Assembly: GCA_023055425.1 (NCBI GenBank)
Contig: JALGPY010000005.1
Span: forward strand, 81,757,495-81,821,494
DNA: 64,000 bases
Reading direction: 5' to 3'
Source of the DNA: Linanthus parryae
Taxonomy: Eukaryota > Streptophyta > Magnoliopsida > Ericales > Polemoniaceae
Part shown: positions 22,702 through 33,725 of the stretch, in pieces
How positions within the stretch are numbered: position 1 is the first letter of the stretch
Layout of the letters: each line of letters starts with the position of its first letter
The notes under the pieces: model-generated
The model's input: only the letters and a program-made list of their open reading frames with translations
Database searches by the model: none
Told to the model about the DNA's origin: nothing
Position numbers and translations under genes: made by a program

Positions 22702-24483
22702 GTGGTATCAGAGCCACATGTCGTAGAACATAGACGTGGTTTATGTGTTACGTTTTGATAGTTTTACACTCTAAATTTATTGTTTATCACGTAAGACAAG
22801 GAAAATCAAGCATATGATGCAATTTATCAATAATCAAACATAACAAGACCTAGTTTTTTCATTTGATGCATGAATTAGTTAGTTTGAGAAATTTTAGGAT
22901 CTTAGATCTAGGGTTGGGCACCAATTTGGAAAATAGCTTCATCTTTGGAATTTTTTTGGACTTGGGGAACAAGGAAGGAGTTGTTTTGGAAACAACTAAG
23001 GAGGTTCGGCCCCAAGGGACCGCCCCTCCCCTTCCTTGCCGCCCAAGCCACCTAGGCCGAAGTCGTAGGCGGCCGGCCGACCACTAGGTTTGGGCCAACC
23101 GGCCTTGGCTCGGTCCAGGACGGCTCCAATAGGGTTCAGTCATTAGATGGTGGGCCCCTTAGACCGTTTTAACCCTAGAAATCCTAAAATCAATTAAAAA
23201 TTGACCAAGCGCGTTAAACTTGGATTTTAACTGTATATGTGCAAATAGCATGGTGATTGGTTATAGCCTTAGGATGTGGTTTGATGTGATTATTTAAATT
23301 TTGTGGATTGGTTTTCGGCCTGCGAGCTGATCAATTAATGTAATAATTAATTAGGGTTTTATAGCCTACGAGCCATATTTTTTTCTCAACTTGTGAGATT
23401 TATTTTATTTAGTATAGTTGTTAGCTAGTGCTAGATAGAATAGATTATTAGCCAATATTGAAGAAAAAGAAGCCCGAAGAAAAATTAGCCACAAATGATG
23501 GAGCATGGAGCATGACTATGAAGGATGTACTAAAAGATGAAGACGCATGGAGATGTGTTTGCTTTTAGGTTTCATAGATATTGCCATTGGATTGGAAATA
23601 TCTTAGTCTAGAAAAAGGCCATATCCAAATCACGATTTTATTATTATTTTGTGGTTGTTTATTTTTTTGTCTTATTATTTTGTGATTGGTGTATAGATGA
23701 TGCATGCAATTAGGATAATAAGATAATTAGACAACCCGGATCTTTTATTGGAAGTTGTGCCCAAACTAAAATAAGTAGATCAGTTCATATGGATCAACAA
23801 AACAATTTAAAATTGAAAATAAAATCCCTCAATTTAAATATTGCGTTTTTGCCTTCTCGTTGTTTAGACACTGTTCATGATCATGATTATCAAGCTCGTG
23901 CGTGCCAAAGCAGGGCGACTTGATTTATCATGATTGTGTTGCGATGGCACAAGAAAGTAATGTGCAACTGTCTAGGTAAGAGGTTGGACGCAACTAGGTG
24001 ATTTTAATAAGATTAAAAGCCTAGAGGCAAGCAATCGGGATTATCCATAGGATAGATAAATAAGGAGTTATTTGCCCAAGTAAACTAAGATTTGCATAAA
24101 GATGCAACTGGAATTTTTCCTACCTAAATAACTAATTTTGGGTGACTTGCCAAAGCAAGCTCAAAAGAAGTGAAATATGGATCATGGCCCACTAGAAAAT
24201 ATAATGATATTTTCCGCATTAACATGGAGGGTTATTAATCCGTAAGAAATAGTGGGAGATATATTTGACAAATTAAATCCTTGTTGAATATATTTATAAG
24301 TCACAAACTTTTCATAAACCTATTGTGTTGAATGCCTGTGGCATTAAAACAAACAAAACACGACTTTATCTATCTTCTAGACTGGTATAAAAAAATCGAG
24401 AATTGTTCTAAAAAAAGAAATTGTTGTAAATCGTAGACCATAAAGTTCTCTTCCCACCAACTACCAAAACAAAATAAAACCTA

Positions 24484-24603
24484 ATGGAAGGAACATCAAA
24501 GAATGGTTCTTTGGATGTGACTTGCCTCATGTTAGCTGCCATGAACTCTGAGCTTTGGAAGCAAGATGAGAACATGGAAGCGTATGATATGATAATACAT
24601 TGA
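24484..24603 (+). pseudogene. Gag stub, Angela unit 3 (39 codons)
   Basis: ATG at 24484, MEGTSKNGSLDVTCLML then QDENMEAYDMIIH, TGA at 24601-24603. Same length and same stop as in units 1 and 4, so the stop was present in their common source. Confidence 0.6.
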
Positions 24604-25621
24604 AAGAAGCTCTTTCAAAGAGCGAGCTAGACATGAAAGGTTTTAAGTGTTTCTCCACGTTACGTTCTCTTGCTTAGCACTCGTCATGATCGAGATTAAT
24701 CAAGCTCGTGCTTGACAAAGCAGGGCGACTTGATTCATAAAGATATGACGGGACGACACTAGTAAGTAGTGTGTGACTGCCAAAATAAGAGGTAAAACAC
24801 AACTAAGTTATTTCAATAGGATTGAAAAATTAGATATTTTGTGTTATCTTTGAGATAGATGAAGAATAAAAGTTATTCACCCAAGCTGACCAAGAATTGC
24901 ATTGGATGCAATTATAGTTTTGTTCAAAGGAGATTTACTCAATATGATTGAGGGCCACTAAACAAAACACTCATAAAGGGCATAGGAAAAAGTGTTAATG
25001 GTTAACAACATGTGTAAGGGAAAATGGTTTGCGCCGGCCCCATGGGTATAAAGCATGCTTGTTGCTAAACAAGTTGCCTTAAAGTCGCATAGGTGGTGTA
25101 GAGGAAGAGAGACTTCCCAAAGGTACCTGGAAGTAAGTAATAAAAGAATTATGAATTCCAATCTGGGTATTTTGTTATAGAAATCAATATGTCTATCTCA
25201 TCATCATAAGTATATGATACTAGATGAGGATCTCACATTTATAGAAGTGTGGAGGATCTCAAGAGACGAAGACAATTGGATAAGGAAGAAATAAACCTAC
25301 ACGGGGGGAAATGAAGCAAGGGGTTGCTGAATGAGCCGTAGAGAATCATTTCTACCTTTAAAAAATTGTTCATGAATTAGACAAAAGTGATTATGTCCCT
25401 GCTATGAGTATGATCATTATCATAGTTTCTTGTTTGGGCAAGAAAGCTCTCTATCATAATAAAGGACAAATGTTGTTGCATTTATTATGATATGCATTAT
25501 TGTGATGAAATTTTGTGTAATGGATTATATATCCTTGATCATGATAATTTCATCTATAACATTAATACCAAGAAGTTTACATATAATGATATGAACTTCA
25601 CTTTTCTTTAGTATTATTGTT

Positions 25622-26500
25622 TAGGCCACATGAATAAGAGATACATATCTAGAACTCCATATGGTTGGATTTATAGAACTCATTTGATTATTGAATCATG
25701 TGAAATATGTAAGACTTATTTATTAGGAAAAGATATGTTGTTTTGGGAATCATACATATTGATGTATGAATGCCGCTACGCACAAATGCTAAAAGATGGT
25801 TTTAAGTACTTCATCATATTTACTGATGGGATCAGAGAAATATGGATTTGTGTATATTATGAAGAAACAAATCAGAATCCTTTGAATTGTTCAAAGAATT
25901 CAGGAATGAAGTAGAGAACCAGCTTGGAAAAAGTATTAGGGCTCTACGATTGGATCGTAGAGGAGAGTACTTGAGCCAAGAATTTGACAATAATCTATGG
26001 GAGTGTTGGATATGATTCCAAATTCGCTCCACCTAGCATACCACATGGGTTTGGCGTGTCTAAAAGGAGAGTTCGGACCTTCTAGGACACGGTTCACACC
26101 ATGATGAGTCAAACAGAACTTCCATTTTACTTTTTGGGGCTATGTTCTAAATTACAGCAAATTTCGCCCTTAAACTTGATCCATCTACATCAATTATGAA
26201 AAACACCATATGAGATATGAAATAGGAAGTGTCCTAGTAAGTCGTTCACAAAGGGTCTGGGTTATGAAGTTTATCTAAATACGTTTACAGATAAAATTGG
26301 ACCCAAGTCGGATAAATGTTTCGTGGGATATCCTGAAAAGGATATTATTTCTACAACCCAATCGAGATCAAACTGTTTGTTGCTCGAACCGCTATGTTTC
26401 TAGGATAGACATTGTCTCTAAAAGAAACAGTGGGAGGACATTAGAACTTGAGGGAGTTCAAGAACGATCGCAGAACATTAAACCTTTTGATGGAACATGA
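25622..26500 (+). pseudogene. Integrase remnant, Angela unit 3
   Basis: Frame 25630-25914 reads HMNKRYISRTPYGW, then CEICKTYLLGK (the second half of the integrase zinc finger) and GFKYFIIFTDGI (core around the first catalytic Asp, FTD). Family members have TFTDDYSRYGYV here. Further pieces, NQLGKSIRALRLDRRGEYLS-like, follow near 25920-25975 in another frame, then the linker GPKSDKCFVGYPEKDII and ERSQN near 26290-26480. Multiple frameshifts make it non-functional. Confidence 0.65.
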
Positions 26501-27830
26501 GCAGGATCGCAAGGCGTTCTGGAGAAACCTGCTCAGATAACAAAAGAACCTCGTAGGTCAGGTAGGATATGTCAAGGGACTAGAGAAATAAGAATTTCTC
26601 ATAACCCGTGATATATTTCTCATAAAGATGAGCTTAAAACCTATGAGATGGCCACGTGGGGGCCATAATCTCAGAAATGGCTGCGAGCCATGGGATACAA
26701 AATGGAATCCATGTATACAAACAAAGTATGGACTTTGGTGGAACCACCTGAAAGGTGCAAGTGGGTTATGAGGAAACCAACATGTGTGGTAATACGATTA
26801 CCTTTAAGGTAAAATTAGTTGGGTAAGGATTTCTTGTGAGTTCGTAGTATAGACTATGACGAAATCTTTCCCTGTTGTGATCCTAAATCCATTCGCATCT
26901 TGGTTGTAGCAATCTGTCTATAGATTGAGTCAAGCTTCTTGGAGTTGGATTCTTCTAATTAATGATGCAATCAATGGTGTTTGGTTTCATCAAAATTGAA
27001 GATGAAGCTTGTGTTTACAAGAAGGTTAGTGGGAGCATAGTTATGTTTCTGTTCTTGTATGTGGAGACATACTAATCATTGGGGATGACGTCCCTACTTG
27101 ACAATCTTACGTAGATTGACTAGGGAATTAATCTTCAATGATAGGCTTAGGCGAAGCAACCTATGAAGATCTATGGAAATAGATCAAGATGGATGTGCGG
27201 CTTAGGTCATAGTACATATATTGACAAGGTTTTGAAATGGTTCAACATGTATAGAATATGGATTCTACCTATGTCACATGGAATTTGTCTTTATAAGACT
27301 AATTTCCTTTCCAATGATATTGGAAGGGACCATATGAATGAGATTCATGAGATACGCCATATTATGTACTAGGCCATATGTTTCATATGGTATGACACAA
27401 AGATACCAATCAAATCCGGGTGAGAATCACTGGATAATTATCAAGATTATCATTAAGTACTTCAGTACAACTATATGATTAATTCTTGATAAATGGAGGA
27501 TAGTAAGAGTTTACTGTAATGGGTTACTATGATGCGAACTTCCAATCTGGCAAAGAATATTTAAGATAATAGTCAAGTTTTATGTTTTGCACTAGTGGGA
27601 GCAACTGTGAGCTGGAAAGGTTCCAGGCAAGATTTAGTCACTGATTCTAAGACAGAGGATTGAGTAAATTACAGCATGAGATGCACTTACTCAGAATATT
27701 CAAACTCAATTAAATTGTTGATGGAGGAGATATGAATATTTGCAAGGTACCAGCACAAGTCTCACCCCTACGCAGCGTAAGCGTGGAGGGCCGCGCTAGA
27801 TCAATAGGCATATGATGCAGGAGATTGACT
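26501..27830 (+). pseudogene. RT and RNase H remnant, Angela unit 3
   Basis: PRRSGRICQGTR-like start near 26550, MESMYTN-like near 26707, VRSIDYDEIFPVVI near 26840-26880, then at 27163-27372 the stretch KIYGNRSRWMCGLGHSTYI with DKVLKWFNM, recognisable as the Ty1/copia RT thumb and the start of the RNase H region. The NPG-ITG-type block follows near 27415. Stops and indels throughout. Confidence 0.65.
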
Positions 27831-27848
27831 TTAGTGCAACTGGGAGAC

Positions 27849-29394
27849 TGTATGAATTGTTCCCTAGAGGCAATCAATTTATAGTGACAAATATGTGGAT
27901 TTACGATTCATTATGTTATCGATATGGAGATATGTTAACATGAATGAAGTCCTTAGTATATAATTGTTATATTCTTAAATATCCCTAGTCGATAATAATG
28001 ATTAATAGGACAATCATCTATAGACTCTAGTATGGGGTTGGATTGATATAAAGATATCATGATCCAACACATGGGTATGCATTAGGGTAAATGGCATACT
28101 GGATTTACCCTTCTCCGAGAAGTCTACATACAAGTTACGTAAAGTCCCAAATGCTTCTCCCGGTGCAATGGTGTTGTGATCCTTAGACTTGTAGTCACTA
28201 GATCATCTAGTTGTGGAATATTGTGTTTTGGTAGCGTCAAACGCTACACCGTGAATGGGTAGCTAAAAAGGCGTGTACTGGATATAATAAAAAGCAATCT
28301 TAGAGATCTTAGTAGATGTATATATAATTTTTCCCTCCCACATAACGGGATTAAATATCCTAGGCAACTCGAGGGATAGTGCTAATAGAATGTCTGGCCA
28401 GACTCAAATAAATCAATATAGGATATTGATGTTATTTTCACGAATAAGGCTATTCCAAGAATCGAGAAACTATGGATTGGATATACAAGTGTGACTTATA
28501 TGTCTAGTGTCCAATCTGGATATTGGGACAAAGGGATGAGACAATACTTGCACAAGGTTTGTCATGATGACTGTTCTATATGTTGGCTAGAATGGATGTC
28601 TTGCTAGAGGCTGCTCAGTATTAGTAAATTGTTACTACCAACTAAATAGAACGTATGGGGTCACACGCCATATAGGGGTGAACTAGAGTTTAAAATTAAT
28701 TAATTAATATGATTAATCAATTAGAAGGATCAAATCACAACAACTTGCTAACTTAGTAGGACTAATATGCAAGTTGGACTAATTCATGTAGATACATGAT
28801 TACGATTTTCCAAGGTGGACTAATTCATGTAGAGACATGATTAGCATTAATTTGCAAAGATAAATAATCCATGTATGGACATGATTAGGACTAGTTTGCA
28901 AAAGGGACTAATCCTTATTTGAGTAGGATTAGGAGAGGGGTTCTTTATGTAGTAGCACAAGGAGTTGTTGGACTATTTGAAGAACACTCCTAGATTATTT
29001 TCTCCACACACATATATATGATAGGAGTAGGAGAGAATAAAGCAAGGAGAGAGAAGGCAACATAAGGAGGCCGAACCCCTATGCCGCCCCCTCTACCCGT
29101 CGGCCACCAAGAGGGTCCAAACCCTCTTCCTTGGTGATTGGTTGCGTGATTCCTTCATCCTCTTACATTCTTCCTAGCTATAACATGGAGTTGGAGGATC
29201 TAGATCTCACCTCTAGGCGTGGATAAAACGTAGAGACGTGACACAATTCACGTGACAAGTCATCACAGGAGACCTCTAAGGTGTGTTACTTGTTTCTTCC
29301 CTTACAATCGTTATGATTCTCTTCTTGTGATTCTTCAAGGGTCTTGAATGGATAATTCTTTCTTTTGCCGCACATCCATAATCGAAACCCTACG
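27849..29394 (+). repeat. Angela LTR-4, complete (1546 bp)
   Basis: Starts TGTATGAATTGTTCCCTAGA after the tract CTGGGAGAC and ends GAAACCCTACG, the canonical CA end mutated to CG. The TATA position near 28975 reads TATTTGAAGAAC, so the core promoter is lost. A primer site GTGGTATCAGAGCCAC follows at 29395-29410. It joins internal regions 3 and 4. Confidence 0.88.
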
Positions 29395-31336
29395 GTGGTA
29401 TCAGAGCCACATGTCGTAGAACATAGACGTGGTTTATGTGTTACGTTTTGATAGTTTTACACTTTAAATTTATTTTTTATCGCGTAAACAAGACTAATCA
29501 TGCATACGATCGAATTTATCCATAATCAAACATAACAAGACCTAGTTTTTGCATTGGATGCATGAATTAGTGATTTTAAGAAATTTTAGGATCTTAGATC
29601 TAGGGTTTGGGCACCAATTTTGAAACTAGTTTCAAATTTGGAAACTTTTTGGACTTGGGGAACTAGGAAGGAGTTTTTTTGGAAACAACTAAGGAGGTTC
29701 GGACCTTAGGGACCTCCCCTCCCCTTCCTTGCCGCCCATGCAACCTAGGCCGAAGGCCTAGGAAATCGGACGACCCCTAGGGTTGGGCCAACCGGCCTAG
29801 GCTCGGCCCGGGACGGCTCCAATAGGGTACGACCATTAGATGGTGGGCCCCTTGGACCGTTTTAACCCTACAAATTATAAAATCAATTAAAAATTGACCA
29901 AGAGCGTTAAAATTTGATTTTAACTGTTCATGTGCAAATAGCATGGTGGTTGGATATGGCCTTAGGACGTGGTTTGATGTGATTGTTTAAATTTTTTGGT
30001 TTGTTTTACGGCCTGCGAGCTGATCAATTAATGTTATAATTAATTAGGGGTTTATTGCCTGCGAGCCATTTTTTTCTCAACTTGTGAGATTTATTTTATT
30101 TAGTATAGTTGTTAGCTAGTGCTAGATAGAATAGATTATTAGCAAAGGTTGAAGAAAAAGAAGCCCGAAGCCAAAGGAGCCATAAAAGATGGAGCATTCC
30201 ACATGACTATGAAGGATGGATCAAAAGATGAAGACGCATGGATATGTGTTTGCTTTTAGGGTTCATAGATATTTCCATTGGCTTGGAAATATCTTAGTCT
30301 AGAAAAAGGCCATATCCATATCACGGTTCTATTATTATTTCGTGGTTGTTTATTTTTCGGTCTTATTATTTTGTGATTGGTGTATGGATGATGAATGCAA
30401 CTAGGATAATAAGATAATTACACAACGCGGATCTATTATTTGGATTTGTTCCCAAACTCAAATAAGTAGATCAGTTGATATGGATCAACAAAACAATTTC
30501 AAATTGAAAATAAAATCCCTCAATTTAAATATTGCGTTTTTGCCTTCTCGTGATCTAGACACTCTCCATGATCATGATTATCAAGCTCATGCGTGCCAAA
30601 GCAGGGCGACTTGATTTATCACGATAGTGTTGCGATGGCACAAGCAAGTAATGCGCAACTTTCTAGGTAAGAGGTTGGACGGAACTAGGTGATTTTAATA
30701 AGATTAAACTCCTAGTGGTAAACAATTGGGATTATCCATAGGATGGATAATTAATTAGTTATTTTCCCAATTGAACCCAGAGTTGCATAAAGATGCAATT
30801 GGAATTGTTCCTACCTAAATAACTAATTTTGGGTGACTTGCCTTAGCAAGCTCAAAAGAAGTGAAATATGGATCTTGGCCCACGACATTAAAACAAACAA
30901 AACATGACTTTATCTATATTCTAGACTGGTATAAAAAATATTGAGAATTGTTCTCAAATAAAAGAAAATTGTTGTAAATCTTAGAACATAAATTTCTCTT
31001 CCCACCAACTACCAAAACACACTAAAACATAATGGAAGGAACATCAGAGAATGGTTCTTTGGATGTGACTTGCCTCATGTTAGCTTCCAGGAACTCTGAG
31101 CTTTGGAAGCAAGATGAGAACACGGAGGCGTATGATGTGGTCATACATTGAAAGAAGCTCTTTCAAAGAGCGAGCTAGATGTGAAAGGTTTAAAGTGTTG
31201 CTCACTTTACGTTCTCTTGCTTAGAACTCGTCATAATCGAGATTAATCAAGTTCGTGCATGCCAAAGCAGGGCGACTTGATTCATCAAGATATGTCGGGA
31301 CGACACTAGTTAGTAGTGTGTGACTGCCAAAAGGGA
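29395..31336 (+). mobile_element. Angela internal region 4, truncated after the gag stub
   Basis: Primer site, leader and gag stub as in units 1 and 3. A stretch of about 160 bases present in unit 3 (24190-24340) is missing at about 30885. The region ends in the diverged leader duplication (GTGTGTGACTGCCAAAA) at 31336, where it joins a foreign scrap. No pol remains. Confidence 0.8.
31032..31151 (+). pseudogene. Gag stub, Angela unit 4 (39 codons)
   Basis: ATG at 31032, MEGTSENGSLDVTCLML, then QDENTEAYDVVIH, TGA at 31149-31151. Same early stop as the two sister stubs. Confidence 0.58.
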
Positions 31337-31372
31337 CCGCCCCTCCCCTTCCTTGCCGCCCAAGCCACCTAA
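31337..31372 (+). repeat. 36-base Angela leader scrap at a recombination join
   Basis: AGGGACCGCCCCTCCCCTTC and the following bases to CCACCTA match the GC-rich leader block near 22996-23050, which lies upstream of where internal region 4 broke off. It sits between truncated unit 4 and element D and marks a multi-step rearrangement. Confidence 0.75.
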
Positions 31373-31401
31373 AACATCCCCCAAAATGGACCAACCAGTC
31401 C

Positions 31402-31605
31402 GATTTCGGCCTGAAATGGGGCCCGAAATCACTGGAAAAAATCAATACAGGCCCCTCTTTTTATTTTCGGGCTGAAATGCCTTGATTTCGGCCCGAAATG
31501 GGGCCCGAAATCACTTGATAAAATCAAAACAGGCCCCTCTTTTTATTTCGGGCTGAAATGCCTTGATTTTGGCCCAAAATGGGTGCCGAAATCACTGTAT
31601 GAGGC
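31402..31605 (-). repeat. Tandem repeat, 2.5 copies of about 82 bases, with internal inverted repeats
   Basis: Copies begin at 31402, 31484 and 31565 (partial). Each starts GATTTCGGCC-GAAATGGGGCC and continues CGAAATCAC; GATTTCGG and CCGAAATC within a copy can pair as a short stem. The repeat lies in the 3' non-coding part of element D, or at its broken end. No coding potential. Confidence 0.8.
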
Positions 31606-32133
31606 CATTTGTTTTTTCTCTAGTTTCTTCATCCGGTATCCGATTTGCGCGATTCTTGAACCGTTGGACTCCACACTCGACGAGGAATCCATTTTCGACC
31701 GAAAAATTCCCAAATCCAGGGAATTTTCCTTTTCTTCCCATATTTGCTCTCCTTGTTCAAGAATCTCACTTCCTAAAGCTCTTTAATTTTCTCCACTCCG
31801 GATTCCGATGCGTGCAACCTCGATACTACAACTTGCTACCGTAATCCCCATGACTAACTGGATACTCCTTGACCTCGATTAGCTTCTTTATCAAGCTCAA
31901 TGCTCCCGGTTAGCTCGTTTATCCTCTCTTTGCGTGCAAAATGGTGCACATGCATCAAGAATTGGAATCCGGAGGGCTCTTCAAGACCTGTGTCCTGCAC
32001 ACTCATTCAAATATCAAACTCTCCCGCTCATCTCCTATCAAATATGGAGAATCCAAAGAACATAAACTAAATGTGCCTCCCAATAAGCGCTTGTAATTTA
32101 AGGTCGACGGCCCGACCCTGTAACCTCTTCCAC
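31606..32133 (-). other. Post-protease non-coding region of element D
   Basis: No gene seen. On the - strand it begins with the block shared with A and C (GGGTCGGGCCGTCGACCTTAA near 32115, GGGAGGC near 32068) and includes CGGAATCCGGAG-type motifs resembling CGGAGTCCGGATG at about 5180 in A. Confidence 0.6.
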
Positions 32134-32690
32134 CTAGAAAGGTGGCTTGGCACGACGTGCCCAATCCTCTTGTGGTATTTGCAGGATCTTCCACACGACC
32201 TTGTGCTTTAATTTAGGATCAGGTGGATCTTCCTTTGTCACATCTCGAATTTGATGCACTACATGCATAGCATGTGGAACTGCTGACTGCCCCTGAGACT
32301 GTTGGGGAGTGGGATTGAAAACCCTGAAAGTCTCATGTACATCATTGATCCTCATGATCAACTTCCCGTTCTCAACATCTATCAATGTCCAACCGATAGC
32401 AAAGGAGGGCCTACCTATAATAATCGGAACGTCTCCTGGCGGCATATCTAGAATGACAAAATCAGCAGGGATGATGAGAGTCCCATCCTTCACCAAGACA
32501 TCTTCAACCACCCCATAGGCTTTCTTCGATGACTTATCTGCAAATTGCAGATTGATGCAGACGGATCGCACCCCCACACCTAACTTTTGAAATACTGAGT
32601 GTAACGTCAGATTTACACTAGCCCCCAAGTCACATAGGTCTTGTCAAGTTTAGGCTCCACCTAGAGTAGCTTCAATCACGAAGCTTCCTG
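32134..32690 (-). pseudogene. Athila-type retropepsin of element D
   Basis: The catalytic CDLGASVNL motif lies at about 32636-32610, followed by ADFVILDMPPGDVPIIIGRP and LIDVENGKLIMRIND, all standard Athila protease blocks. The protein ends RRAKPPF at 32134; element C ends its protease RPAKPPFLGS, so both share a tail found in neither A nor ordinary Athila Pol. Upstream of the motif, stops near 32645-32655 break the frame (GGA then TAA and TGA where kin have GGAYTGKAL). Expected role would be Gag processing in a pol-less particle; this copy is broken. Confidence 0.75.
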
Positions 32691-32755
32691 GATCCTTCTG
32701 TTAACCCATGTTAGGCACATGAGCTAACCTGCTCTGTCAAGTTCATGAATTAAGC

Positions 32756-33031
32756 TTACTTAGGCATCATTTTGACTGTCTCAATGAGTGGTATCTTAAT
32801 TTTCAGTTTGGAGAAGATAGATACGAATTGTCTATAATCCTGAGGGTCGTCTTTCTTCTTTCTGCTACGCAATGGAAAAGGGAGATTATCGGAAGAATAA
32901 AGGGGTGGAGTTACCTCATTAGTCACTTCCTCAACTGGCGAAGTCATGCCCTTTGATTGGGGGACCATTAGGAGTCTTCTAAGAATCGAAGACTTCATGC
33001 TCCTTGGACTTCGATGCTTCTTCTCTGGCAT
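32756..33031 (-). pseudogene. Gag-protease linker of element D
   Basis: Reads LLMVPQSKGMTSPVEEVTNE, then FPLRSRKKKDDPQDYRQFVS and FSKLKIKIPLIETVKMMPK. The last part aligns with RKKKDDFEEYRRFLIIFSKQ and INISLIEPLQKMPK in element C (49654 onward) and with the pre-protease block of A. It is in a different frame from the protease, so at least one indel lies in 32690-32755. Confidence 0.7.
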
Positions 33032-33089
33032 GACTCGGGTAAGGAGGGTAATTCAGAGCAATCCCGCTACAAGTAGTGATGGCTTCAGC

Positions 33090-33592
33090 CTATTCGTGAG
33101 ATGTATCAATATTGCGTTCCAGTGCTTTTTGGTCGAGTTGTTTCTTCAAATACACAATTTCAGCTTTAGCCACTTGGAGTGAAGCTACAACAGTAGTGAA
33201 CTGAGCTTGCATGGTCATCATGTGTTCACCCATCATCTTCATCATCTTTTTCATTTCTGCTAACTCTGATACTTTTTCCTGTTGCTGCGGATACAACTCT
33301 GTAACATCTGCTTCCGGATTTACCTCTTCGTCTTCTGTTCCCTGGAATGGGAACTCGTCCCTCACAAATTGCATTCCTTCAGCTTTAGGCGAAAATTCTC
33401 TGCTTGAATTGCTGGCACTACAATTGCCGACTCAGTTCCTTTCAGGTTCACCTCAAATCCCTTGATGATTGCCTTCCCAGAGCGGTTGTAGGGCATTGAG
33501 GATGTTGCTACATGTAATTTCTTTTCAATCTTAGATAACCTAGCTTCCAGCTGTTCTTGGGCAGGGCTACTCGGCTCTTGTCCCTCTGCCAT
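33090..33592 (-). pseudogene. Gag of element D with the capsid domain deleted
   Basis: Starts MAEGQEPSSPAQEQLEARL (ATG at 33592, chosen because its position after the primer site and the following AIVVPAIQAEN match element C's MGEQ start and AIVVPEIQAEH). After FRLKLKE the frame shifts and jumps to a Met-rich helical stretch, ELAEMKKMMKMMGEHMMTMQ near 33280-33215, the likely equivalent of the coiled-coil-like gag end. The Retrotrans_gag core between them, present in C, is absent. It could not make a normal particle. Confidence 0.65.
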
Positions 33593-33701
33593 CGATTCCT
33601 GAGAAAACAACACTACCAAACCCGTGAGGCAACAAAGAGTAAACTAAACAAAAATAAAAAGTAAATTAAACTAATTGCTAACTAAAACTTGTTAACCGTT
33701 G

Positions 33702-33719
33702 TCCCCGGCAACGGCGCCA
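33702..33719 (-). promoter_or_regulatory. Primer-binding site of element D (tRNA-Asp)
   Basis: On the - strand TGGCGCCGTTGCCGGGGA, the Athila-type site complementary to the 3' end of tRNA-Asp, seven bases from the LTR end. Confidence 0.9.
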
Positions 33720-33725
33720 AAAACT

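Larger units (their letters stand above)
22702..27848 (+). mobile_element. Angela internal region 3 (decayed, 5.15 kb)
   Basis: Primer site 22702-22717, leader to 24483, gag stub, integrase and RT/RNase H remnants, and a polypurine tract ACTGGGAGAC just before LTR-4 at 27849. It is the best preserved internal region of the chain and the reference for the unoccupied site of the solo SIRE LTR. The leader segment at 23869-24200 recurs diverged at 24680-25000, as in unit 1. No gene remains open over its length. Confidence 0.8.

Noticed and set aside
31402..31605. CRISPR-like direct repeats
   Set aside because: Contiguous tandem copies with no spacers, in plant retrotransposon DNA.
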